Shown here one piece after another: positions 52,918-61,382 of a stretch of 64,000 bases of DNA (within the stretch, counting starts at the first letter, position 1; every line of letters begins with the position of its first letter). The position numbers and the translations under genes were made by a program. This DNA is from Chryseobacterium senegalense (GTDB lineage: Bacteria > Bacteroidota > Bacteroidia > Flavobacteriales > Weeksellaceae). The DNA is taken from positions 846,589-910,588 of the forward strand of contig CYUH01000015.1 in NCBI GenBank assembly GCA_001403755.1, in the 5' to 3' direction. Below the pieces are notes generated by a model. The model was not told the origin of the DNA. It did no database searches and was given only the letters and a program-made list of their open reading frames with translations.

Positions 52918-53045
52918 GACAGTTGGGAATTATTTTCCTTTTGGCGCACATTTCCGGCTTTCACTACTCGCTTTTTTGCTCCGCTGCGCTCCACAAAAAG
53001 AGCTCAAACATGCCGTTCAATCCGGGGCGAAGTTCGGTTATCATT
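52918..53045. repeat. REP-like/MITE-like palindromic intergenic element
   Basis: A GC-richer segment with a strong hairpin (about 52969-53003: GCTTTTTTG / CAAAAAGAGC enclosing CTCCGCTGCGCTCC) and flanking TTTCCGGCTTTCACTACTCG and TTCAATCCGGGGCGAAG. The style matches short dispersed palindromic repeats common between genes in Chryseobacterium-type genomes. Only one copy is in this window, so its repeat nature is inference. Confidence 0.6.
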
Positions 53046-53080
53046 AGAAAATTAACTATTTTTACAGAAATTAAGAAAAA

Positions 53081-53908
53081 ATGAATAATTACTTAGAATT
53101 CAACTTCAAAATATCGCCCTTGCAACCTTGGAATGAAATCCTAATGGCCGAACTTATCGAGATTGGTTTCGACAGTTTCACCGAGGAACACGACGGAATT
53201 TTGGCATATATTCCAAAAGATCTTTTCAACGAAAATGACTTAAAACAAATTCATCTCATTCAAAATCCGGAGATCAATATTTCCTACACTTATCAAGAAA
53301 TGCCCAATATCAACTGGAACGAAGAGTGGGAAAAGAATTTTGATCCAATCAATGTAGAAAATCAGGTTTCGATTCGCGCGGAGTTTCATGAAAATCAGAA
53401 TCTTCCGCACGAAATCATTATCCAGCCGAAAATGTCTTTCGGAACTGGACATCACGCGACAACATATTTGATGATTCAACAAATGCTTGATATGAATTTC
53501 GAAAACAAAACCGTACTCGATATGGGTTGCGGAACATCGGTTCTTGCGATTTTTGCAAAGCAGAAAGGCGCGGGAAAAACCGTTGCCATTGACATTGATG
53601 AATGGTCGGTAGAAAATTCTAAAGAAAATGCGGTACGAAATAATGTAGAATTAGAGATATCGCAGGGAACTGCCGATAATTTAGGCAACGAAAATTTCGA
53701 TATTATTCTGGCCAATATCAACCGAAATATCCTAATATCTGATATTCCTACGTACGTTTCGGTTTTAAGTGGCGGAGGACAGCTGCTGCTTTCGGGATTA
53801 TGCTTCTTCGATGTGGATGATATTTTGGAGGTTTGCACCGAACAAAATTTGACTTTAAAAAGAAAACTTCAGCGGGAAGAATGGGTTTCTTTACTTCTGG
53901 AAAAATAG
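53081..53908 (+). CDS. prmA: ribosomal protein L11 methyltransferase
   Basis: Encodes 275 residues. A small N-terminal substrate-binding domain, then PKMSFGTGHHATTYLM, SAM motif VLDMGCGTSVLAIFAKQKGA, and catalytic NIN in ILANINRNIL. It methylates ribosomal protein L11. ATG at 53081 lies shortly after the REP-like element; a terminator follows the stop. Confidence 0.93.
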   Translation: MNNYLEFNFKISPLQPWNEILMAELIEIGFDSFTEEHDGILAYIPKDLFNENDLKQIHLIQNPEINISYTYQEMPNINWNEEWEKNFDPINVENQVSIRAEFHENQNLPHEIIIQPKMSFGTGHHATTYLMIQQMLDMNFENKTVLDMGCGTSVLAIFAKQKGAGKTVAIDIDEWSVENSKENAVRNNVELEISQGTADNLGNENFDIILANINRNILISDIPTYVSVLSGGGQLLLSGLCFFDVDDILEVCTEQNLTLKRKLQREEWVSLLLEK

Positions 53909-53914
53909 TAACAT

Positions 53915-53943
53915 CCGTCTCAACATGGAGGCGGTTTTTTTTT
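53915..53943 (+). terminator. intrinsic terminator after prmA
   Basis: Stem CCGTCTC / GAGGCGG (one G-T pair) with a 6-base loop, followed by nine T residues. Confidence 0.75.
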
Positions 53944-53964
53944 AAATAAATACTTACATCTACT

Positions 53965-54034
53965 TTTATCTAAAAGTCCGACTCTTTTTGGTGTTTTTTA
54001 GATAAATAGTAACTAAAAAGCGGACTGATTTATC
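53965..54034 (+). promoter_or_regulatory. alternative-hairpin element upstream of the lipocalin gene
   Basis: An 11-base perfect inverted repeat TTTATCTAAAA (53965-53975) / TTTTAGATAAA (53996-54006) competes with a second pair GATAAA (54001-54006) / TTTATC (54029-54034). AGTCCG (53975-53980) in the first loop can also pair with CGGACT (54021-54026). The pairings exclude one another in part, as in a switch or pseudoknot. Function unproven. Confidence 0.45.
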
Positions 54035-54145
54035 AGAAGGTAGCTCCTTATTTCTTTCAAAAAAGTTGATAAAAACCGCAATTTGTGGCAAGCTTCAAGT
54101 TAAAAGCATAGTTTTTGCTATCATTGATTAATCAAAATTAAAATT

Positions 54146-54685
54146 ATGAAAATCTCTAAGCTAATTTTTCTTCCACTAGCAGTATTTGCAGGAATTTTCC
54201 TGCTCAATTCTTGTAAAACGGGGATGCCGGATGGAGCAGTTCCAGTAAAAAATTTCGTTGCCGATAAATACCTCGGAAAATGGTACGAAATCGCACGTTT
54301 TGATTTCCGTTTTGAGCGAGGTTTGGATAATACAACTGCTCAATATTCCTTAAATCCAGATGGTAGTATTAAAGTGGTTAACCGAGGTTACAAAACCTCC
54401 GAAAATGAATGGAAAGAAGCGGTTGGCGAAGCTCGATTCGTGGAAAACCCATCTGTTGGCCGACTGAAAGTTTCTTTTTTCAAGCCATTTTGGGGAGCAT
54501 ATAACATTCTTTCGATTGATGGAGATTACCAATATGCGCTGGTTGCAGGCGATAATTTGAAATATCTTTGGATTCTTTCGCGTGAGGAAACGATTCCTGA
54601 TGAAATCCGAGAGAAATACATATCGTTAGCGCAAAAACTCGGATATAAAACCAAAAATCTCATTTGGCCAAAACACGATCGCTAA
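54146..54685 (+). CDS. blc: bacterial lipocalin Blc (lipoprotein)
   Basis: Encodes 179 residues. Lipobox LNSC (Cys23) and the lipocalin motif YLGKWYEIARF (Gly44-x-Trp46), then the eight-stranded barrel with YALVAGDNLKYLWILSRE and a C-terminal helix. Lipid-anchored to a membrane facing the periplasm or surface; lipocalins of this group bind fatty acids or lysophospholipids and are stress-related. An unusual inverted-repeat region lies in its long upstream spacer. Confidence 0.9.
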   Translation: MKISKLIFLPLAVFAGIFLLNSCKTGMPDGAVPVKNFVADKYLGKWYEIARFDFRFERGLDNTTAQYSLNPDGSIKVVNRGYKTSENEWKEAVGEARFVENPSVGRLKVSFFKPFWGAYNILSIDGDYQYALVAGDNLKYLWILSREETIPDEIREKYISLAQKLGYKTKNLIWPKHDR

Positions 54686-55224
54686 TTCTATAGGGTAATC
54701 GGCAGATGTTCAATTTTGCAACATCTTTTAACTATTACAAAATACTAAGTTGGAAATTATAATTTTTTCATGTTAAAGTTCACTTAGGCCTAAAGAAAAT
54801 CGATTTATTTGAACTGATGAAATAAGTTTAAATTATTTTACTAATGCAAGGGAGAGGAGCTAGAAACCTTCGAAAAGTTACGAGTCTTTTAAAATTGTCA
54901 ATGATCAAAAATCGCTAACTGCGGTTTTTTTTTAATGTGAACGATTAGGTTGATGACCGTTCATCTTTCTTTAAGTTAAAAAAAAAAAATAATAAAGATT
55001 TTAAGTTAAACATTTAACTTTCTACGCTAACCGTAGGTTTTGATGGTCTATTGAAAATTCGACATGGTACTGAAGGTCTATTCTATTGTATCAATCGAAA
55101 AATTCTAATTTATTTATACTGCTGAATTGGTCTTTGAACTTCAGTTGAAATTTTCATTTTTGTTTTAATTCAATGATTACAATATTGTACGTTTTATTAG
55201 AAAAGATGAAGTTTACAAGGAAAT
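54686..55224. other. gene-free AT-rich stretch with small inverted and direct repeats
   Basis: About 540 bases with no credible gene on either strand. Seen: a weak terminator-like ATCGC-TAACT-GCGGT plus T9 (about 54905-54930); TTAAGTTAAA twice, 30 bases apart (54971 and 55001), the second forming AAGTTAA-ACAT-TTAACTT; CTACG / CGTAG (55022-55036); GGTCTATT repeated. No clear promoter. It may be a decayed gene or element. Confidence 0.5.
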
Positions 55225-55269
55225 AAAAAAAACCGACAAAGAAGTGGAAAATCTTCAAATGTCGGTTTT
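55225..55269 (-). terminator. intrinsic terminator after tRNA-Arg
   Basis: On the minus strand AAAACCGACA ... TGTCGGTTTT then T-run, with an inner GAAG / CTTC stem. Confidence 0.8.
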
Positions 55270-55270
55270 G

Positions 55271-55344
55271 TGACCTCGACAGGATTCAAACCTGTAACCT
55301 TCTGAGCCGTAATCAGATGCGCTATTCAGTTGCGCCACGAGGCC
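55271..55344 (-). tRNA. tRNA-Arg(ACG)
   Basis: A 74-base cloverleaf on the minus strand. Acceptor GGCCTCG pairs with CGAGGTC (one G-T), anticodon loop TTACGGC (anticodon ACG, decoded as ICG), T-loop in AGGTTTGAATCCTGT. Discriminator A; CCA not encoded. Confidence 0.92.
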
Positions 55345-55357
55345 GTTTTTCGGTTTG

Positions 55358-55365
55358 CAAATATA
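55358..55365 (-). promoter_or_regulatory. -7 element for tRNA-Arg
   Basis: TATATTTG (then C) on the minus strand, 13 bases before the tRNA 5' end; identical to the box of tRNA-Ser. Confidence 0.6.
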
Positions 55366-55389
55366 ACACTTTTTTGTTTTCTTTGGGAA

Positions 55390-56436
55390 ATGAAAACCAC
55401 TTTTTTTTACATTTTATCGCTTTTTGTTTTATTTTCCTGTAAAAAACAGGAAGTTACCACTCCGGAAAATTGGCAATCAATTTCCGAAAATGTGCGTTTT
55501 AAAGACGACGGCACAATTTATCAGCTGAAATCTGGCAAATTTAATTATCAATTTGCTCAATCGAAGCTTCCATTCAAAAGGGTAATTCTGTTAAATGCAA
55601 GTTTGGTGGGATATTTCACCGAATTGGGTTTGGAACAATCGATTATCGGAATTTCCACTCCGGAATATGTTTATTCTAACAAAGTCCGAAATTTAGTGGA
55701 GAGCGGAAAAATTCAGAATATGGGTAATGAGCAGAAATACGATCTCGAGAAAATTATCGCCCTAAAACCCGATGCTATTTTTACCAATTATATTTCAAGT
55801 TTCGAAAATACTTATGATTTAATCAGGAAAAATGGGATTGAAATTATTTTTCTTGATGAATATTTGGAACAAAACCCTTTAGAAAAATCAAAATACCTTT
55901 TGGTTTTCGGAAAACTTTTTAACAAAGAAAAATTGGCTGAAGCGCGATTTACTGAAATTAAAAACAATTACCAAAGCTTAAAAAAAACTGCAGAAAATTC
56001 CACGAAAAAACCATTGGTTTTAGCCAATGAAATGTACGGGAATCAGTGGTTTCTTCCGGGTGGAAAAACCAGTTTAGCACAATTTATTAAAGACGCTCAT
56101 GCACACTATATTTACGCAGATAATACCGATTCTAAAGCCATTCCTATGAGTTTTGAAGAGGTTTTCTCGAAATCTGAAAAGGCGGAATATTGGATCAATA
56201 TAGGGAATCATCGAGCTAAAGATGAGCTTTTACAAATTAATCCCAATTATGCGAAAATGAAGGTCTACAACGAGGGAAAATTGTACACCCTCGCCGGAAA
56301 AGAAACTGGGAAAGCCAACGATTTTTTCGAAAGTGGATCGGTTCGCGCCGATTGGGTGTTGAAAGATTATATTAAAATTTTTTATCCGGAGCTTTTTCCA
56401 GCGTATAAATTAACTTTTATGAAAGAATTAAAGTAA
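55390..56436 (+). CDS. ABC-type substrate-binding lipoprotein (BtuF/siderophore-type)
   Basis: I use ATG 55390 (MKTTFFYILSLFVLFSC), 348 residues with lipobox LFSC (Cys17); the longer frame would run into tRNA-Arg. A helical-backbone periplasmic binding fold (cluster A-II): KRVILLNASLVGYFTELGL, IIGISTPEYVY, LEKIIALKPDAIFTNY, and PMSFEEVFSKSEKAEYWINIG. Members bind Fe-siderophores, heme or corrinoids. The permease and ATPase are not adjacent, so the ligand is open. Confidence 0.82.
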   Translation: MKTTFFYILSLFVLFSCKKQEVTTPENWQSISENVRFKDDGTIYQLKSGKFNYQFAQSKLPFKRVILLNASLVGYFTELGLEQSIIGISTPEYVYSNKVRNLVESGKIQNMGNEQKYDLEKIIALKPDAIFTNYISSFENTYDLIRKNGIEIIFLDEYLEQNPLEKSKYLLVFGKLFNKEKLAEARFTEIKNNYQSLKKTAENSTKKPLVLANEMYGNQWFLPGGKTSLAQFIKDAHAHYIYADNTDSKAIPMSFEEVFSKSEKAEYWINIGNHRAKDELLQINPNYAKMKVYNEGKLYTLAGKETGKANDFFESGSVRADWVLKDYIKIFYPELFPAYKLTFMKELK

Positions 56437-56446
56437 ATTATATTTC

Positions 56447-56454
56447 TATTTTTG
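56447..56454 (+). promoter_or_regulatory. -7 element for mtgA
   Basis: TATTTTTG (then C), 34 bases before the ATG. Confidence 0.5.
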
Positions 56455-56488
56455 CAGCAGCAACAAAGAATTGTAGAACGAACATAGT

Positions 56489-57133
56489 ATGTGGACGAAA
56501 ATTAAAAAACTGATTTACATTATTATCCTTGCAAATATTCTTTTTATTGTTTGGGGAAAATTTTTCAATCCGCCATTTACCATTACTCAAATCGGTGGTT
56601 TATTGGAATATGGCAAGCTGGAACGCGATTACATTACCTATGATGAAATGGGAAATAATGTGAAGAAAGCAGTGTTAGCTTCCGAAGATCAAAGTTTTTT
56701 CAGCCACAATGGTTTCGATTATAAAGCGATTGAAAAGGCGATGAAACATAATGAACAGGGCAAAAAACTGCGTGGTGGAAGTACCATTTCGCAGCAAACC
56801 GCGAAAAATATTTTTCTTTGGCAGGGTAGGAGCTGGTTTCGCAAAGGATTGGAAGCAGTTTACACCTTCATTATTGAGCTGGTTTGGGGCAAAGATGTGA
56901 TACTCGAGCGTTACTTAAATTCCATTGAAATGGGGCAAGGTGTGTTCGGTGTGGAAGCTGCGTCACAGTATTATTTTAATAAAAGTTCAGCTAATTTAAC
57001 CAAGAGCGAAGCCGCATGGATCGCCACGATTCTTCCGAATCCGAAAAAATACGACCCGAAAAATCCATCAGCATATCTCAGTAAAAAGCATCGATGGATT
57101 ATGCGCCAAATGAATCATGTAAGTTTGAAATAA
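56489..57133 (+). CDS. mtgA: monofunctional peptidoglycan transglycosylase
   Basis: Encodes 214 residues. One N-terminal membrane anchor (about 7-25) and a GT51 domain with catalytic Glu in ASEDQSFFSHNGFD, the motif RGGSTISQQTAKNIFLW, and ERYLNSIEMGQGVFGVEAASQYYF. It polymerises lipid II into glycan strands and has no transpeptidase domain. Probably precedes the Gcr-family gene, which has its own -7 box overlapping this stop codon. Confidence 0.93.
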   Translation: MWTKIKKLIYIIILANILFIVWGKFFNPPFTITQIGGLLEYGKLERDYITYDEMGNNVKKAVLASEDQSFFSHNGFDYKAIEKAMKHNEQGKKLRGGSTISQQTAKNIFLWQGRSWFRKGLEAVYTFIIELVWGKDVILERYLNSIEMGQGVFGVEAASQYYFNKSSANLTKSEAAWIATILPNPKKYDPKNPSAYLSKKHRWIMRQMNHVSLK

Positions 57134-57135
57134 TT

Positions 57136-57143
57136 TATCTTTG
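57136..57143 (+). promoter_or_regulatory. -7 element for the Gcr-family gene
   Basis: TATCTTTG just after the mtgA stop (TAA 57131-57133) and 8 bases before the ATG at 57152. Confidence 0.5.
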
Positions 57144-57151
57144 TACGGAAT

Positions 57152-59188
57152 ATGCCATTTTACCGACAAAATAAGATAAGTTTTAATGAAACACTAGTCA
57201 AGTATTTCAGTTTCCGAAATGAAACGAAATCCTTGGAACCGCTTTCTGAGTTGATGCTCAGTTTGCGAAAATCAGATTTTGAGGAAATTCTGGATTTTCT
57301 AAGAAATTCTCCAGAAATTGCGGAAAATTTGGGGTATTACTTTCATCAAATTTTCGAGGGGAAACCTTTCAACCTTTCACTTACTGAAGCCAATATTTTA
57401 TCAGAAAACGCCTTTTTTCCGGAATTTAAAAAGAGAATACTTAATCAAATTTTGCCCGCCGTAGAAAACGAAAATACGGTGTGGTTTCTGGTCGATTTCA
57501 CTTCGGTACGGCCAACCAAGGATTTGGAATATTTGAGAAATCTTAAGGAAAATCAGTTAGACGAGTTTTTTACGCTCACAGGAATTGATCGTTTTATTAC
57601 CTATCCGAAAGTCAAGCATGAACTTCTATTCTCGATGAATATTTTGGCGTGGCGCGTCATCGGAAATGCGATGGATGTAGAAGTGGTAAATATGGCTCCG
57701 CAGTATCGAAAGTTCGATAATCCTTTTCTGGCTTTACAAGATGAATTGGATATTTTGAATAGTAACTACAAACAAAATCCTGATTTTTTTCTTACTTCCA
57801 AAGATGTTCATTACAAACAAATTAAAGTCTATCTTCAGCAATGTTTCGACTTTGTCACTTTAGCGTTCAAAAACTCGGCTAAGTATGGAATTTCCAGCAA
57901 AATTAATCAGTCATTGCTCAAAATTAGGCAACAACTTGAAAGAATGGCGGATATTCTGAATGTGATGGTAATGGATGATGAAAAAGATGCGTTGATTAAG
58001 TCTAAACAGTTGTTTTTTAATATATTACAGTACAAATCTCATAAAAACAATATTCGTGATTTGGTGGACGATAGTACCACCTTAATATCACATTTAATCA
58101 CCAATCATACTGCGGAAACCGGTGCACATTACATTACCTCGACCAAAAAAGATTATGTAAAAATGTTCCTGAAATCTAGTGGTGGAGGGATCATAGTTGG
58201 TTGTTTGGTGGTGCTGAAATTGTTTTATGGCTCTCTCCCGGGAAGCGATTTTTCCCATGCGATTTTATATGCAACCAATTATGCGATGGGGTTCATCATG
58301 ATTTATCTGATGGGTTTTACTCTGGCAACCAAACAACCTGCGATGACGGCGGCTACAATGGCGAAAGTACTTTCTGAAGGTGAAAATACCAAAAGAAATT
58401 ACCGAGATTTCGCGCATCTGGTTTCCAAATTGTTCCGGTCGCAGTTTATTGCTTTTATTGGAAATGTGGTGTGGGCTTTTCCTGTTTCATTAGCGATTAT
58501 TTATGGTTTGGATGTACTTTTTCAGCAGAATTTTGCTGCGGAAAAAGCTACCAAAATTTTGCAAGATCATGATCCTTTTCAGTCGAAAGCTATTTTCCAT
58601 GCTTGTATCGCAGGATTTTTTCTTTTTATTTCAGGGATTATTTCTGGAAACGTAGGCAACAGCTCGGTCTTTTATCATATTCCAAAAAGAATTGCCAAAA
58701 ACCCTTTTCTCAATTATTTTCTTGGTGAAAGAGTGTCCAAAAACCTTTCAGATTTTTATGCCCGAAATTGGGCAGGAATCATCTCTAATTTCTGGTTCGG
58801 CGTTTTCTTGGGTATGACGGGACCTATTGGGATTTTCCTTGGTTTAGATCTGGATATTCGTCACATTACTTTCGCTGCAGGAAATGTCGCTCTAGGTCTT
58901 TATGGCAAAGGATTTTCGGTTGATGCTTACACGTTTTGGATTTCAATTTTCACCGTTTTTCTTATCGGATTTTTCAACTTTTTGGTGAGCTTTGGGTTGT
59001 CGATGATTTTGGCATTCCGTTCTAGAAAAGTGAATTTGGGTGAAGTAAAAGAAATTTACAAAGAAATTTTCCGATATTTTATGAAAAACCCGCTGAGATT
59101 CTTCTTCCCGATTCGCTCCGGCGTTTTGGATATTCGCGCGAAAGAAATGGTGGAAAATACGGTTTCTACAAAATCTGAAGATCATTAA
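57152..59188 (+). CDS. Gcr-family (so-called site-specific recombinase) membrane protein
   Basis: Encodes 678 residues. The N-terminal 330 residues are soluble and helical; the rest has at least six membrane spans, with the recognisable MGFTLATKQPAMTAATMAKVL. This matches the gonococcal Gcr group, named site-specific recombinase, but a polytopic membrane protein is unlikely to recombine DNA. True role unknown. Its end overlaps the convergent DciA-like gene by 23 bases. Confidence 0.75.
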   Translation: MPFYRQNKISFNETLVKYFSFRNETKSLEPLSELMLSLRKSDFEEILDFLRNSPEIAENLGYYFHQIFEGKPFNLSLTEANILSENAFFPEFKKRILNQILPAVENENTVWFLVDFTSVRPTKDLEYLRNLKENQLDEFFTLTGIDRFITYPKVKHELLFSMNILAWRVIGNAMDVEVVNMAPQYRKFDNPFLALQDELDILNSNYKQNPDFFLTSKDVHYKQIKVYLQQCFDFVTLAFKNSAKYGISSKINQSLLKIRQQLERMADILNVMVMDDEKDALIKSKQLFFNILQYKSHKNNIRDLVDDSTTLISHLITNHTAETGAHYITSTKKDYVKMFLKSSGGGIIVGCLVVLKLFYGSLPGSDFSHAILYATNYAMGFIMIYLMGFTLATKQPAMTAATMAKVLSEGENTKRNYRDFAHLVSKLFRSQFIAFIGNVVWAFPVSLAIIYGLDVLFQQNFAAEKATKILQDHDPFQSKAIFHACIAGFFLFISGIISGNVGNSSVFYHIPKRIAKNPFLNYFLGERVSKNLSDFYARNWAGIISNFWFGVFLGMTGPIGIFLGLDLDIRHITFAAGNVALGLYGKGFSVDAYTFWISIFTVFLIGFFNFLVSFGLSMILAFRSRKVNLGEVKEIYKEIFRYFMKNPLRFFFPIRSGVLDIRAKEMVENTVSTKSEDH

Positions 59189-59456
59189 AATTCTCTTCAC
59201 CAAATTTTTCCTGGAATTTCTTCAGAAAGAAAGTTTTTCGCATTCGGAAATCGTTTTTTAATAGTGGTGATCTTATTTTGATTTCCAAGGTTTTCTTATG
59301 AAGATTCACCGATTCTATCTCACTAAAAAGAGCCTCACTAAGGTATTCTTGCAGGAAATCTTTCACTTCGAAAGCCAATAGTTTTTCTTCGAAACCATAG
59401 ATTTTCGCAAATGATTTCACCAATTCCGAAGACTGAAATTCCCTTTTCTTTTTCAT
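59166..59456 (-). CDS. DUF721/DciA-like protein
   Basis: Encodes 96 residues with the DUF721 pattern: an N-terminal helix, then the KH-like core (ALFSEIESVNLHKKTLEIKIRSPLLKNDFRMRKTFFLKKF). DciA helps load the replicative helicase in bacteria lacking DnaC. Placement next to recF (2-base gap) is the usual genomic context and supports the call. Confidence 0.8.
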   Translation of the reverse strand: MKKKREFQSSELVKSFAKIYGFEEKLLAFEVKDFLQEYLSEALFSEIESVNLHKKTLEIKIRSPLLKNDFRMRKTFFLKKFQEKFGEENFNDLQIL

Positions 59457-59458
59457 GA

Positions 59459-60562
59459 TTAAATTTCAAAAATTTTCGATTCTTCGTTGATGTTTTTCAC
59501 CAGTTTCTCGGTTCTTTCTTTGCTTGTATCAGTAATGAAAATTTGTCCGAAATGCTCCTGATTTACCAAATCAATCAATTGCGAAACGCGCGTATCATCC
59601 AGTTTATCGAATATATCGTCGAGCAGCAAAATAGGTGTTTTCCCGGTTAATTCTTTAACCCTGTTCATTTGTGAAAGTTTCAACGCAATTAAGAAAGATT
59701 TTTGCTGACCTTGGCTTCCAACTTTTTTTATGGAATTTCCGTTCATTTCAAAAAGCAGATCATCCTTGTGAATTCCTTTCGACGTGTAAGTGAGAATGCG
59801 GTCTTTTTCTAGGCTTTCCTGTAAAATTTGTCGGAATATTTCTTCCGGTTTTTCTGTCTGCAAATCATCAAGAAGATGGGATTGATAAACTACGGTCACC
59901 TTTTCATTTCCTTTGGAAATTATTTCGTAATAACTTTGAATTAAAGGTAAAATAGCGTCTGTAAACTCCTTTCGTTTCTCAAAAATTTTGGTTCCGTATT
60001 TAATTAATGGCTCGTTATAAATTTCCAGACTTTCCGCATCGAAAAATCGGTTTTTAGAGAAATTTTTTAGCAAAGCATTTCGCTGTTGAACGGTTTTTTG
60101 ATATTGAATTAAACTGAATAGATATTCCGAATCGGTTTGCGAAATCATCGAATCCAAAAACTTTCTGCGACTTTCCCCGGAATCTGAAATCAAATTAGAA
60201 TCGTAGGGCGAGATAATAACACTTGGCAAAAACCCGATGTGATCGGCAATTCTATCGTATAATTTATCGTTTTTCTTAATGATTTTTTTAGAATCTTTCG
60301 GAAGTTGAATTTTCAGAATATTTTCCTTTTCACCATCGAAAATTTCACCTTCAATGGTAAAGAAATCTTCATCGGTCCTGATATTGTTCAGATCCGTATT
60401 TCCCAAGAAACTTTTCGCTACTGAAAGATAATGCAATGCATCGAGCACATTGGTTTTTCCCGCGCCGTTGTTTCCTACAAAACAATTGATTTGCGAAGAA
60501 AATTCAAAAAATTTTTCGGGATGGTTTTTGAAATTGATTAAATGAAGTTTCTGGATAATCAT
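59459..60562 (-). CDS. recF: DNA replication and repair protein RecF
   Basis: Encodes 367 residues. Walker A GNNGAGKTN (about 30-38), signature-type SQGQQKSFLIALKLS, and Walker B ILLLDDIFDKLDD. This SMC-like ATPase works with RecOR to load RecA at gaps. It is followed by the DciA-like gene and preceded, 3 bases away, by the UbiA-like gene, suggesting one transcript of three genes. Confidence 0.94.
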   Translation of the reverse strand: MIIQKLHLINFKNHPEKFFEFSSQINCFVGNNGAGKTNVLDALHYLSVAKSFLGNTDLNNIRTDEDFFTIEGEIFDGEKENILKIQLPKDSKKIIKKNDKLYDRIADHIGFLPSVIISPYDSNLISDSGESRRKFLDSMISQTDSEYLFSLIQYQKTVQQRNALLKNFSKNRFFDAESLEIYNEPLIKYGTKIFEKRKEFTDAILPLIQSYYEIISKGNEKVTVVYQSHLLDDLQTEKPEEIFRQILQESLEKDRILTYTSKGIHKDDLLFEMNGNSIKKVGSQGQQKSFLIALKLSQMNRVKELTGKTPILLLDDIFDKLDDTRVSQLIDLVNQEHFGQIFITDTSKERTEKLVKNINEESKIFEI

Positions 60563-60565
60563 TTG

Positions 60566-61321
60566 TCAAAAATACTTCATTAAAATCAGAAATAAAAGCG
60601 GAAGCCCAGAACAGCTTTCTACCCATAAAGAAAAATATGTGTCTCTGTTGCTGTTCTCAGAAGAATAAATGAAAATAAAAGTTACCAATGAAGTCAGGAA
60701 AAAGGAAACCGAAAAGTCTGTTTTTAAACCAAATGTTGCGATAACAACACTCGAAAACACCATGAGATAGGCCAGATATTTCGTTTTCTGAACGCCAATT
60801 AATTTGGGAAATGTCACGATCTTATCATTTTTCATATCGCGGATATCGAAAGGGAGAACCAAAGCGGTAACAAATAAAAGACTGATGGTAAAAATCTCCG
60901 GATGAAATTCCGGTACAATCAGCCACGAATTGATGAGGGCCCAGGTGAAACCCACGTAAAAAGCTTTTAAAAGCGGAATTTTCCGGATATGACTTTCTAA
61001 AAATGATGAATTATAGAGCAATCCCAAAAATACGATGAGTGCCCATTTTACAAGCCGGATTTCGTTATGATTCGCCAAAATCAGCAAGGCAGAAAAAACT
61101 CCGCAAAGTACATTGAAGACAAAAATTTTCCAGAAAAACCTATGCTGTTGGTATTTGGTGTAAAGATAACCGCTGAAAAAAGTAATGAAAATGAGGATTA
61201 CCGTTGGCAAGCGGAACAGGTTTTGCTCGAGCATAAAAAACACTGCCAAAAGCGTTCCCATCAATGAAACAAAAATTTGGCTGTCGATGATATATTTTTT
61301 CAGTAAATTTAGAATCTGCAT
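60566..61321 (-). CDS. UbiA-like polytopic membrane protein
   Basis: I start at ATG 61321 (MQILNLLKKYIIDSQ), 251 residues; the TTG upstream adds six residues only. About eight spans. The second aspartate-rich motif of prenyltransferases is visible (LPFDIRDMKNDK), with TFPKLIGVQKTKYL after it, but the first NDxxDxxxD motif near span 2 is not (YLYTKYQQHRFF there). Enzyme activity is therefore doubtful. First gene of the recF transcript. Confidence 0.7.
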   Translation of the reverse strand: MQILNLLKKYIIDSQIFVSLMGTLLAVFFMLEQNLFRLPTVILIFITFFSGYLYTKYQQHRFFWKIFVFNVLCGVFSALLILANHNEIRLVKWALIVFLGLLYNSSFLESHIRKIPLLKAFYVGFTWALINSWLIVPEFHPEIFTISLLFVTALVLPFDIRDMKNDKIVTFPKLIGVQKTKYLAYLMVFSSVVIATFGLKTDFSVSFFLTSLVTFIFIYSSENSNRDTYFSLWVESCSGLPLLFLILMKYF

Positions 61322-61382
61322 CTGCGCAAATTTAACCAATAAATTGTTTCGCCATCCTAAAGCTAATTAGCACCAATTTTTT

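Noticed and set aside
52478..53047. A 189-codon frame running from the glycosyltransferase gene into the palindromic element
   Set aside because: It overlaps a certain gene in another frame and its C-terminal part is translation of the REP-like element.
57152..59188. A mobile-element recombinase
   Set aside because: Despite the family name, there are no integrase catalytic motifs and half of the protein is membrane spans; no element boundaries are seen.
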